Of a stretch of DNA of 46,009 bases, positions 39,281-46,009 are shown in pieces. The position numbers were made by a program, and so were the translations under genes. The DNA lies in assembly GCF_002234405.1 (NCBI RefSeq), contig NZ_NMQT01000162.1, positions 1-46,009 of the forward strand. Reading direction: 5' to 3'. Under the pieces are notes generated by a model, which saw only the letters and a program-made list of their open reading frames with translations, was not told where the DNA came from and did not search any database. Origin of the DNA: Amycolatopsis thailandensis. Its GTDB lineage: Bacteria; Actinomycetota; Actinomycetes; Mycobacteriales; Pseudonocardiaceae. Positions within the stretch are counted from its first letter, which is position 1; every line of letters begins with the position of its first letter.

Positions 39281-39333
39281 GCTATGAAAGGTCCTTTCCT
39301 TGCAAAATTTGCAAGGAAAGGACCTTTCATAGC
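39281..39333. repeat. Hairpin 2 of cluster (26-bp perfect arms)
   Basis: The 53-bp element is a palindrome with a single central base: GCTATGAAAGGTCCTTTCCT opens the left arm (39281-39306) and the right arm is 39308-39333. It shares the GCAAAATTTGC centre and the ATGAAAGG outer core with hairpin 1. Confidence 0.93.
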
Positions 39334-39380
39334 GCTCTCTGGAGGGGCGGCGTCCGTACGGGCGCGCAGGCGGTCGCGGG

Positions 39381-39436
39381 GTGTCATGAAAGGGGCGTTC
39401 AAGACGAAAAACGTCCTGAATGACCCTTTCATGACA
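39381..39436. repeat. Hairpin 3 of cluster (imperfect 26-bp arms)
   Basis: GTGTCATGAAAGGGGCGTTC (39381 onward) pairs with the segment ending 39436 with three mismatches. The loop is AAAA. Outer bases GTGTCATGAAAGG relate it to hairpins 2 and 4. Confidence 0.85.
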
Positions 39437-39454
39437 CTCTGGGGCCGCGCCGGA

Positions 39455-39509
39455 TGTCATGAGGGGTCCCCATGGGACGAAAAATGTCCCATGGGGACCC
39501 CTCATGACA
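39455..39509. repeat. Hairpin 4 of cluster (24-bp perfect stem)
   Basis: TGTCATGAGGGGTCCCCATG starts the left arm (39455-39478), exactly complementary to 39486-39509 around a 7-nt GAAAAAT loop. The inner GGGGTCCCCATGGGAC is itself palindromic. Confidence 0.93.
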
Positions 39510-39514
39510 CTCTC

Positions 39515-39618
39515 GGGAACGAGGGCGGCGCGAGCGGGAACAAGGGCCGGGCGAGCGGGAACAAGGGCCGGGCGAGCGGGAACGAGGGCGGCGCGAGCGG
39601 GAACAAGGGCGAACGGCG
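39515..39618. repeat. 21-bp tandem repeat, five copies
   Basis: Units of the form GGGAACAAGGGCCGGGCGAG+C alternate with GGGAACGAGGGCGGCGCGAG+C variants at 39515, 39536, 39557, 39578 and 39599. The first and fourth copies are identical, as are the second and third. The period is 21 bp, as at 131-600, but the sequence is unrelated. It ends 11 bp before the trpD stop. Confidence 0.88.
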
Positions 39619-39628
39619 AGACGGAGCG

Positions 39629-40654
39629 TCAGGCGAAGGCGATCCACCGGTTCAGCAGATCGGCCGCCGCACCCGAATCGATGGCCGAAGCCGCCCGCGT
39701 GAGTCCAGCCGCGAGATCGTCTTCCAGCGACCCCGTGAACCCGGCGAAAGCCGCCAGCGCGGCCGCCGAGTTGAGCAGGACAGCGTCCCGCACGGGCCCG
39801 GTCTTCCCGTTCATCACCTGACGGAATACCTCGGCGTTGTGCGCCGCGTCGCCGCCGCGCAGGTCGTCCGCGGTCGCCCTGGCGATGCCCAGGGACGAGG
39901 GGTCGAAGCTCCGCTCGGTGATCTCGCCGCCGGAGACCACCCACACCGAACTGGTGGTCGTGGTGGTGATCTCGTCGAGCCCGTCGTCACCTCGCACGAG
40001 CAGCACGGTCATCCCGCGCCGCGCGAACACTTCGGCCAGCACGCGCGTCTTGTCCTCGTACGCGCAGCCGATCAGCGAACTGCGCGGTTGCGCGGGGTTG
40101 GTGAGCGGGCCCAGCAGGTTGAACGTCGTCGGCACGCCGAGCTCGCCGCGCGTCGGGCCGGCGTGGCGCAGCGCGGGGTGGAACTTCGGCGCGAAGCAGA
40201 AGCCGATGCCCAGTTCGTTCACGCTGCGCTGGACCGTCTCGGGCGGCAGGTCGATGGTGACGCCCAGCTCCTCCAGCACGTCGGCCGCGCCGGACTTCGA
40301 CGACGCGCTCCGGTTGCCGTGCTTGGCCACCGGGGCACCGGCCGCGGCCGTCACCACCGTGGCCATGGTGGAGATGTTGACCGAATTGGACCGGTCGCCG
40401 CCGGTGCCGACGATGTCCACCGACGGCCTGTCGATGGTCACCCGTTTGGCGTGCGCCAGCATGGCGTCGGCCATCCCGGAGATCTCCGCCGGTGTCTCAC
40501 CCTTCGCGCGCAGCGCGACGGCGAACCCGGCGATCTGGGAGGGCGTCGCCGCCCCGCTCATGATCTGGTCCATCGCCCACGCGGTGTCCTCCTCGGACAG
40601 ATCCGCGCGCGCGATGAGCTGGTTGAGCAGGAACGGCCAAGTCTTGGCTGTCAC
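39629..40654 (-). CDS. trpD: Anthranilate phosphoribosyltransferase (TrpD)
   Basis: Second step of tryptophan synthesis: joins anthranilate to PRPP. The 341-residue protein has VGTGGDRSNSVNIST, the PRPP-binding motif, then VAKHGNRSASSKSGAADVLE and the anthranilate-side residues in KFHPALRHAGPTRGELGVPT. Everything expected of the family is present. The start is GTG 40654, which lies 4 bp after the stop of the receiver-like gene, so they are probably cotranscribed. TrpD sits beside ctaE here as in M. tuberculosis (from memory Rv2192c). It is a lone trp gene; the rest of the operon is elsewhere. Confidence 0.96.
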   Translation of the reverse strand: MTAKTWPFLLNQLIARADLSEEDTAWAMDQIMSGAATPSQIAGFAVALRAKGETPAEISGMADAMLAHAKRVTIDRPSVDIVGTGGDRSNSVNISTMATVVTAAAGAPVAKHGNRSASSKSGAADVLEELGVTIDLPPETVQRSVNELGIGFCFAPKFHPALRHAGPTRGELGVPTTFNLLGPLTNPAQPRSSLIGCAYEDKTRVLAEVFARRGMTVLLVRGDDGLDEITTTTTSSVWVVSGGEITERSFDPSSLGIARATADDLRGGDAAHNAEVFRQVMNGKTGPVRDAVLLNSAAALAAFAGFTGSLEDDLAAGLTRAASAIDSGAAADLLNRWIAFA

Positions 40655-40658
40655 CGGT

Positions 40659-41069
40659 TCAGCCGTGCACGACTGGCACCCGCCGGGCGCGCAGCACGTC
40701 GGCGACGGTCTCGGCGGCGGTCAGCGGGTCGAGCGGGTGGACCAGCACCGCGTCGGCCTGCGACCAGGTCGCGAGCCAGCGGTCGTCCTTGCGCCGCACC
40801 GCGACCACGATCGGCGGGCAATCCTCGATCTCGTTCTTCAGCTGGCGGGTCAGCCCGATGCCGCCGGTCGGCTGCGCCTCGCCGTCGAGGATGGCCAGGT
40901 CCACGTTGCCCGCGTCCATCTCGACGAGCACCTCGGAGATGCCGGACGCCTCGGTGTAGTCCACCCGGCCGAGGTCGGCGGCGGGCCTGCGGCCGACGGC
41001 GTTGATGATCGCCTCGCGCACCTCCGCCTTGTGGCTGAACACCAGGATCCGCATCGCCTGCTCGCCCAT
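40659..41069 (-). CDS. Degenerate CheY-like receiver-domain protein
   Basis: About 136 residues with the five-stranded receiver layout: MRILVFSHKAEVREAIINAV, then VDLAILDGEAQPTGGIGLTR with an Asp in the phosphorylation position, PPIVVAVRRKDD and DAVLVHPLDPLTAAE. The usual acidic pair after strand 1 is replaced (SHKAE), the Ser/Thr switch is Ala-like and the conserved Lys of the K-P motif is His. No DNA-binding domain follows. It is probably a pseudo-receiver rather than an ordinary response regulator. ATG 41069 has GGCGGAGG upstream; the frame opens at 41096. Confidence 0.82.
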   Translation of the reverse strand: MGEQAMRILVFSHKAEVREAIINAVGRRPAADLGRVDYTEASGISEVLVEMDAGNVDLAILDGEAQPTGGIGLTRQLKNEIEDCPPIVVAVRRKDDRWLATWSQADAVLVHPLDPLTAAETVADVLRARRVPVVHG

Positions 41070-41130
41070 GAGCGCGCCTCCGCCTCGTCTAGTCATGTCG
41101 ACCCCGCGATGTTATCCGCCATGACCGACA

Positions 41131-41547
41131 TCACGTGGGCGCCCCCGACGGCTGGAGCGCGTCCCAGCCCACCGAATCCCCGCCGAGCCGCTGCGCGAGC
41201 CCCGCCATCCGCGACCTTTCCTGCGCGCAGTGCAGCGCGTCGAGGGTCTGGACGCGCAGGGCGTGCGCCAGCGTGAGATCGCCGTCCGGCCCCTGTTCCC
41301 GCAGCTCCCAGCCGTCCTGGGCGAGGATCGAGGCCGCCTCCGCCACCTTTTCGGGCGGAAGTTTCAAGTGGTGGCGCAGGATCGCCGGCGCTTCGGCGAC
41401 CCAAGCGGGTGATCTCGCGAGCACCGAAGAATCCGCCTCGGCGGGATCGAAGGCCTCCGCGACGATCTCCACGCCGGGCGTGTCGACGGTCAGACCTGGG
41501 ATCTTCGGCTTCTTGACCAGGTCACGAAGCCGATCTAGTAAACCCAT
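41131..41547 (-). CDS. Conserved hypothetical protein
   Basis: About 138 residues, beginning MGLLDRLRDLVKKPKIPGLT. Mostly helical and acidic, with the pattern VLARSPAWVAEAPAILRHHL and later DLTLAHALRVQTLDALHCAQERS. No known domain. ATG 41547 is preferred over GTG 41565. It is divergent from ctaE with 95 bp between starts, and cotranscription with the receiver protein and trpD is possible. Confidence 0.78.
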   Translation of the reverse strand: MGLLDRLRDLVKKPKIPGLTVDTPGVEIVAEAFDPAEADSSVLARSPAWVAEAPAILRHHLKLPPEKVAEAASILAQDGWELREQGPDGDLTLAHALRVQTLDALHCAQERSRMAGLAQRLGGDSVGWDALQPSGAPT

Positions 41548-41642
41548 GAGTAGCCCTGTTCCCACTTTCGTTCAGATGTGACCCGACACGCACGCGACTT
41601 GCCGTGGACCCACCCGGCGGGCCCCGTGCGTGAGAGGACATA

Positions 41643-42266
41643 ATGCGACGCGTGACAACGGCAGCTCCCACCATCAGCCAGCGGGTCCACTCGCTGAACC
41701 GGCCGAACATGGTCAGTGTCGGCACCATCGTGTGGCTGTCCAGCGAACTGATGTTCTTCGCCGGACTGTTCGCCATGTTCTTCACCGTGAAGGCGCAGAA
41801 CGCGACCGGCCAGTGGCCGCCGCCCCTGCACGGTGAGCCCTTCGAGTTGAACGTCGCCCTGGCGATCCCGTTCACGGTGATCCTCGTGGCGTCCTCGTTC
41901 ACTTGCCAGTTCGGCGTGTTCGCCGCCGAAAAGGGTGACGTCTTCGGCTTGCGTCGCTGGTACATCATCACGTTGATCATGGGCGCGATCTTCGTCGGCG
42001 GCCAGGGTTACGAGTACCTCCACCTGATCGACGAGGGGATGACGATCCCGTCCGGCCCGTTCGGCACGGTCTTCTTCCTCGCGACCGGGTTCCACGGCCT
42101 GCACGTCATCGGCGGGCTCATCGCGTTCGTGTACCTGCTCATCCGCACCAAGCTGAGCAAGTTCACCCCGGCCCAGGCCACCTCGGCGATCGTCGTGTCG
42201 TACTACTGGCACTTCGTCGACATCGTGTGGGTGGGCCTGTTCGCGGTGATCTACATCCTTCCGTGA
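41643..42266 (+). CDS. ctaE: Cytochrome c oxidase subunit III (CtaE)
   Basis: Subunit III of the aa3 oxidase. The 207-residue protein has seven predicted helices, starting with HSLNRPNMVSVGTIVWLSSE, then LMFFAGLFAMFFTVKA, and the conserved FFLATGFHGLHVIGGLIAFV and YYWHFVDIVWVGLFAVIYIL. ATG 41643 has GAGAGG 6 bases upstream. It is the first gene of the ctaE-qcrC-qcrA-qcrB operon, the same order as in mycobacteria. Confidence 0.97.
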   Translation: MRRVTTAAPTISQRVHSLNRPNMVSVGTIVWLSSELMFFAGLFAMFFTVKAQNATGQWPPPLHGEPFELNVALAIPFTVILVASSFTCQFGVFAAEKGDVFGLRRWYIITLIMGAIFVGGQGYEYLHLIDEGMTIPSGPFGTVFFLATGFHGLHVIGGLIAFVYLLIRTKLSKFTPAQATSAIVVSYYWHFVDIVWVGLFAVIYILP

Positions 42267-42321
42267 ACGAAGCCGCCACCACGACCTATCGGCCTGAACT
42301 GACAGCAAGGGTTGCCGCAAG

Positions 42322-43140
42322 ATGACCTCCAGCAAGAACGACACGGAGCGCCGCTTCCGCAAGCGGTCGAAGGCACGCAGGCGGTTCGCCGGCGTGCTGG
42401 CGCTCGGGATCGCGCTCCTGAGCGTGGGCGGGCTGTACGCCGTTTTCGCGCCGGAGCCGCAGACCGCGCAGGCGCAGGGCGAGTCCGCCCTCCTGCGTGA
42501 GGGCGAGAAGCTCTACAACAACACGTGTATCGAATGTCACGGGCCGAAGCTCGAAGGCGTCACCGACCGTGGCCCGAGCCTCATCGGCATCGGCGACGCG
42601 GCCGTGTACTTCCAGACCTCGACCGGCCGCATGCCGGCGGTCCGCCAGGAAGCCCAGGCGCAGCGGAAGCCGCCGAAGCTGTCCGAGGCCGAGATCAACG
42701 CCCTGGGCGCCTACATCCAGGCCAACGGTGGCGGCGCGCAGCGTCCCGCCGAGAAGGGTGACGCGCTGCGCGGCGAGGACGTCGCGCGCGGCAGCGAACT
42801 CTTCCGCCTCAACTGCGCCTCCTGCCACGGCTTCACCGGCCGCGGCGGCGCGCTCTCGTCGGGCAAGTTCGCCCCGAACCTGGACCCGGCCACGGAAGAG
42901 CAGATCTACACCGCGATGCTCACCGGGCCGCAGAACATGCCCAAGTTCTCCGACCGGCAGCTGTCGCCGGAGGAGAAGAAGGACATCATCGCGTTCGTGA
43001 AGTCCGTGAGTCACGGGAACAACGCACCCGGCGGTAGCTCGCTCGGCGGTCTTGGCCCGGCCTCGGAGGGCGCGATCGCGTGGATCGTCGGGATCGCCGC
43101 GCTGATCGGCGTGACGTTGTGGATTGGATCGAAGGCATGA
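42322..43140 (+). CDS. qcrC: Cytochrome bc1 complex diheme cytochrome c subunit (QcrC)
   Basis: Carries electrons from the Rieske/cytochrome b core to the oxidase without soluble cytochrome c. The 272-residue protein has an N-terminal membrane anchor (FAGVLALGIALLSVGGLYAV), two c-type heme motifs, CIECH near residue 70 and CASCH near residue 168, and a C-terminal anchor (AIAWIVGIAALIGVTLWIGS). Possible axial methionines are in the TGRMPAVR and TGPQNMPKF segments. It overlaps qcrA by 4 bp (ATGA). Confidence 0.97.
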   Translation: MTSSKNDTERRFRKRSKARRRFAGVLALGIALLSVGGLYAVFAPEPQTAQAQGESALLREGEKLYNNTCIECHGPKLEGVTDRGPSLIGIGDAAVYFQTSTGRMPAVRQEAQAQRKPPKLSEAEINALGAYIQANGGGAQRPAEKGDALRGEDVARGSELFRLNCASCHGFTGRGGALSSGKFAPNLDPATEEQIYTAMLTGPQNMPKFSDRQLSPEEKKDIIAFVKSVSHGNNAPGGSSLGGLGPASEGAIAWIVGIAALIGVTLWIGSKA

Positions 43141-44270
43141 GCGCCGAAGGGCCGAAGCCGCCGACAGAGGCGGAATTGGCGGACATGGATCGCGACCAGC
43201 TCGTCAAGCTGGGTACCGCGCTCGACGGGGTCGAGATCGTGGAGTACCCGAAGCCGTGGCCGGTCGAGGGGACACGGGCGGAGAAGCGCGCCGAGCGCAC
43301 TGTCGCCCTCTGGTTCGTGCTGGCCGCGCTGTCCGGCCTCGCGTTCGTGGTCCTCATCGCGTGGCCGCACTGGTTCGAGTACAAGGAGCCGGGTACGACC
43401 GGTTACACCAAGTACACGCTGTACACGCCGCTGCTCGGGGTCTCCCTCGGGCTCGCCGTGCTCAGCCTCGGTATCGGGGTGATCCTCTACACCAAGAAGT
43501 TCATCCCGGCCGAGGTCGCGGTGCAGGAGCGCGGGGACGGCGGTTCCAAGGAGGTCGACAAGGCCACCATCGTCGCCCAGCTGGCCCACTCGGGCAACGA
43601 CAGCACCATCGCGCGCCGTTCGATGATCAAGCGGTCCGCGGGCGCCGGCGCCGGTGTGCTCGGCCTCGCCGTCGCGGCGCTGCCGGTCGCGTCCTTCATC
43701 AAGGACCCGTGGAAGGACACCGAGAACCGCGACTCGCTGTGGCACTCGGGCTGGAAGAAGAACTTCCCGGACGAAGAGGTCTTCCTGCGCCGCAACACCG
43801 GCCGACCGCACGAGGTTTCCCTGGTCAGGGTCGAGGACCTCGACGCGGGCGCCATGGAGACGGTGTTCCCGTTCCGTGAGTCCGAGCGGGAGGACGAGCA
43901 CGCGCTGTCGGCCGCCTTCAAGCGCGTCGACAACCCGGTCATGCTGATCCGCCTCCGCCCGACCGACGCCGCGAAGGTCGTCAAGCGGGCGAACCAGGAG
44001 GATTACAACTTCGGCGACTACTACGCGTACACGAAGATCTGCAGCCACGTCGGCTGCCCGACCTCCCTGTACGAGCAGCGGACCAACCGCATCCTCTGCC
44101 CTTGCCACCAGTCGCAGTTCGACGCGCTCCACTACGCCAAGCCGATTTTCGGACCGGCTACCCGGCCGCTGGCCCAATTGCCGATTACAGTGAACAAGGA
44201 CGGCTACCTGGTCGCGCGCGGAGACTTCAACGAGGCCGTCGGACCGGCTTTTTGGGAGCGTAAGTCATGA
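43137..44270 (+). CDS. qcrA: Cytochrome bc1 complex Rieske iron-sulfur subunit (QcrA)
   Basis: A 377-residue Rieske protein of the actinobacterial bc complex, longer than classical ones because of three N-terminal membrane helices (about 60-80, 100-122 and 165-185). The 2Fe-2S ligands are in CSHVGCPTS and CPCHQSQFD (Cys, His, then Cys, His). A twin-arginine-like stretch ARRSMIKRSAG precedes the third helix. ATG 43137 overlaps the qcrC stop, and its own stop overlaps qcrB, both as ATGA, indicating coupled translation. Confidence 0.97.
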   Translation: MSAEGPKPPTEAELADMDRDQLVKLGTALDGVEIVEYPKPWPVEGTRAEKRAERTVALWFVLAALSGLAFVVLIAWPHWFEYKEPGTTGYTKYTLYTPLLGVSLGLAVLSLGIGVILYTKKFIPAEVAVQERGDGGSKEVDKATIVAQLAHSGNDSTIARRSMIKRSAGAGAGVLGLAVAALPVASFIKDPWKDTENRDSLWHSGWKKNFPDEEVFLRRNTGRPHEVSLVRVEDLDAGAMETVFPFRESEREDEHALSAAFKRVDNPVMLIRLRPTDAAKVVKRANQEDYNFGDYYAYTKICSHVGCPTSLYEQRTNRILCPCHQSQFDALHYAKPIFGPATRPLAQLPITVNKDGYLVARGDFNEAVGPAFWERKS

Positions 44271-45943
44271 GTTCACTCACCACCCCGACCAAGGGGACGA
44301 ACCCGGCCGAGAAGGCCGTGGGCGCTGGTGCGAAGTGGGCCGACGACCGGTATCACCTGGCCAAGGGCATGCGGCACCAGATCAACAAGGTGTTCCCGAC
44401 CCACTGGTCGTTCCTGCTCGGCGAGATCGCGCTCTACAGCTTCCTCATCCTCCTGCTGTCGGGTGTGTACCTCACGCTGTTCTTCGACCCCTCCATGGAG
44501 GAGGTCGTCTACAACGGCAGCTACACCGGCCTGCAGGGCGTCGAGATGTCGCGGGCCTTCGCGACCACGCTGGACATCTCGTTCGACGTCCGCGGCGGTC
44601 TGTTCGTCCGCCAGCTGCACCACTGGGCCGCGCTGATCTTCGTGGCTTCGATGATGGTGCACATGTTCCGGATCTTCTTCACCGGCGCGTTCCGGCGCCC
44701 GCGTGAGGCGAACTGGGTCATCGGCGCGCTGCTGCTGGTCCTGGGCATGTTCGAAGGCTTCTTCGGTTACTCGCTGCCGGACGACCTGCTCTCCGGTACC
44801 GGTATCCGCGCGACCCTGTCGGGCATCGTGCTCTCGGTGCCGGTCATGGGCACCTGGATCCACTGGGCGCTGTTCGGCGGGGAGTTCCCGGGCAACGAGA
44901 TCATCCCGCGCCTGTACACGATCCACATCCTGCTGCTGCCGGGCATCATGCTCGGCCTGGTGGCCGCGCACCTCGCGCTGGTCTGGTACCAGAAGCACAC
45001 GCAGTTCCCGGGCGTGCGCCGCAAGGAGACCAACGTCGTCGGCGTCCGCATCATGCCGGTGTTCGCGCTCAAGGGCGGCGCGTTCTTCGCGCTGGTCACG
45101 GGCATCATCGCGCTGATGTCGGGGCTCTTCCAGATCAACCCGATCTGGAACATCGGCCCGTACAACGCGGCGCAGGTCTCGGCCGGTTCCCAGCCCGACT
45201 GGTACATGGCCTGGGCCGACGGCATGCTGCGGATCTGGCCCGCGTGGGAGCTCTACCTCGGGAACTACACGGTCCCGGCGGTGTTCTTCCCCGGCGCTGT
45301 CGGGATGCCGCTGCTGATCGGCTTGCTGGTGATGTATCCCTGGATCGAGCGAAAGCTGTCCAAGGACACCGCGCACCACAACCTGCTGCAGCGTCCGCGC
45401 GACGTCCCGGTCCGGACCTCGCTCGGCATCATGGCCCTGACGTTCTTCGCGGTCATCATGCTGTCGGGCTTCAACGACATCATCGCGTTCGCCTTCGACA
45501 TCTCGCTGAACGCGACGACGTGGGCGGGCCGGATCGGCGTGCTGCTGCTGCCGCCGATCGCGTACTACATCACCTACCGGATCTGCCTGGGTCTCCAGCG
45601 GGCCGACCGCGAGGTGCTGGAGCACGGTGTCGAGACCGGCATCATCAAGCGCCTGCCGCACGGTGAGTTCATCGAGATCCACCAGCCGCTCGGCCCGGTG
45701 GACGACCACGGTCACCCGCTGCCGCTCGAGTACCAGGGCGCGTCGGTCCCGAAGAAGATGAACAAGCTCGGCTCGGCCGGTCACGCCGTCGCCGGTTCGA
45801 CCTGGTCGCCGGACCCGGTCGAGGAGACCATCGCGCTGGAGCGCGCCCGGGCCAACGGGCACGGCTCCAACGGCAACGGCAAGGTCGACGACATCGGCGG
45901 TGAGCCCTCGCAGGAGCGCAAGGAGATCACCTCCGGGCACTAG
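44267..45943 (+). CDS. qcrB: Cytochrome bc1 complex cytochrome b subunit (QcrB)
   Basis: Membrane core of the bc1 complex with quinol oxidation and reduction sites. The 558-residue protein has HHWAALIFVASMMVHMFRIF and the second heme-ligand pair in HILLLPGIMLGLVAAHLALV, the Qo-site stretch FGYSLPDDLL, then further helices to about 455. A polar C-terminal tail of about 90 residues (after RADREVLEHG) contains Gly/Asn-rich HGSNGNGKVDD. QcrB is the target of the antitubercular telacebec (Q203) in mycobacteria. A 27-bp-stem hairpin follows. Confidence 0.97.
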   Translation: MSSLTTPTKGTNPAEKAVGAGAKWADDRYHLAKGMRHQINKVFPTHWSFLLGEIALYSFLILLLSGVYLTLFFDPSMEEVVYNGSYTGLQGVEMSRAFATTLDISFDVRGGLFVRQLHHWAALIFVASMMVHMFRIFFTGAFRRPREANWVIGALLLVLGMFEGFFGYSLPDDLLSGTGIRATLSGIVLSVPVMGTWIHWALFGGEFPGNEIIPRLYTIHILLLPGIMLGLVAAHLALVWYQKHTQFPGVRRKETNVVGVRIMPVFALKGGAFFALVTGIIALMSGLFQINPIWNIGPYNAAQVSAGSQPDWYMAWADGMLRIWPAWELYLGNYTVPAVFFPGAVGMPLLIGLLVMYPWIERKLSKDTAHHNLLQRPRDVPVRTSLGIMALTFFAVIMLSGFNDIIAFAFDISLNATTWAGRIGVLLLPPIAYYITYRICLGLQRADREVLEHGVETGIIKRLPHGEFIEIHQPLGPVDDHGHPLPLEYQGASVPKKMNKLGSAGHAVAGSTWSPDPVEETIALERARANGHGSNGNGKVDDIGGEPSQERKEITSGH

Positions 45944-45954
45944 CTCGACAAGAA

Positions 45955-46009
45955 GTACGTGAAGGCCCCCTTCCTTGCGCCAGGCGCAAGGAAGGGGGCC
46001 TTCAAGTAC
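45955..46009. repeat. GTGAAGGCC-family hairpin after qcrB
   Basis: GTACGTGAAGGCCCCCTTCC begins the left arm (45955-45981), pairing with 45983-46009 with one mismatch. It reaches the window edge, so its full extent is unknown. It probably terminates the ctaE-qcrCAB transcript. Confidence 0.88.

Noticed and set aside
39128..39505. Open frames with repeated MKGPF- or KGPFIA-like peptides
   Set aside because: They are translations of the four hairpins and the linking sequence, with no ribosome site; both strands give similar artefacts.
1..46009. tRNA or rRNA genes, prophage, integrative element, toxin-antitoxin or defence island
   Set aside because: No matching sequence or gene families were recognised; content is core metabolic and respiratory.

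Overview
The window is high-GC actinobacterial chromosome, most likely Pseudonocardiaceae and probably Amycolatopsis-like. The reasons are frequent GTG starts, F420-type and mycobacterial-type gene families, an actinobacterial bc1-aa3 respiratory gene set and numerous perfect intergenic hairpins. The genus is an inference; no rRNA or marker search was possible. Most of the window is core chromosome. From memory, the order lipA, lipB, SDR39U1 epimerase, E2 acyltransferase, leucyl aminopeptidase, ilvE, cobT, DUF3043, HesB, PfkB kinase, asnB, ctaC, ctaF, trpD, ctaE, qcrCAB matches the Mycobacterium tuberculosis block Rv2218 down to Rv2192c, with lineage-specific genes inserted between the conserved ones.

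Region by region. 1-631 has no convincing gene and carries a degenerate 21-bp tandem repeat. 632-6862 (minus strand) holds a sirtuin, an L,D-transpeptidase, a patatin, a DedA protein, lipoyl synthase LipA, an SDR and a hypothetical protein. 6995-8572 (plus) is a TetR regulator with an F420-type oxidoreductase. 8638-12838 (minus) has a small secreted protein, LipB, a PAP2 phosphatase, an SDR39U1 epimerase, an ArsR-like regulator and a Tat-exported serine beta-lactamase-like protein. 13036-16238 is sucB and lpd, the lipoate-using enzymes served by LipA and LipB. 16462-21797 has pepA, an acetyltransferase, an SMI1/KNR4 protein and small unknowns.

21914-27557 holds ilvE, cobT, an IspD-like nucleotidyltransferase, and a translationally coupled GntR/UTRA regulator-purC-small ORF unit with probable autoregulatory operators. 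27637-31991 has an aldo-keto reductase, DUF3043, HesB, a PfkB (adenosine-type) kinase and an alpha/beta hydrolase. 32210-35737 has asnB divergent from ctaC-ctaF. 35802-39144 contains two GlxA-type AraC regulators, each next to a divergent partner gene (EamA transporter; cupin). 39629-41547 has trpD, a degenerate receiver protein and a hypothetical, divergent from ctaE-qcrC-qcrA-qcrB (41643-45943). Together ctaC/F/E and qcrCAB encode much of the bc1-aa3 supercomplex; ctaD is not in the window.

No canonical mobile island, CRISPR array, phage or obvious defence system is present. The most unusual content is non-coding. (i) A family of long near-perfect hairpins with a GTGAAGGCC..GGCCTTCAC core sits mainly between convergent genes, with a four-hairpin cluster of related design at 39170-39509. 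(ii) A second palindrome family built on TTTAGTC/GACTAAA twice supplies the stop codon of a gene. (iii) A roughly 158-bp MITE-like palindrome is flanked by CTAG at the asnB stop codon. (iv) There are two unrelated 21-bp-period tandem repeats. (v) A perfect 20-bp palindrome lies between asnB and ctaC.
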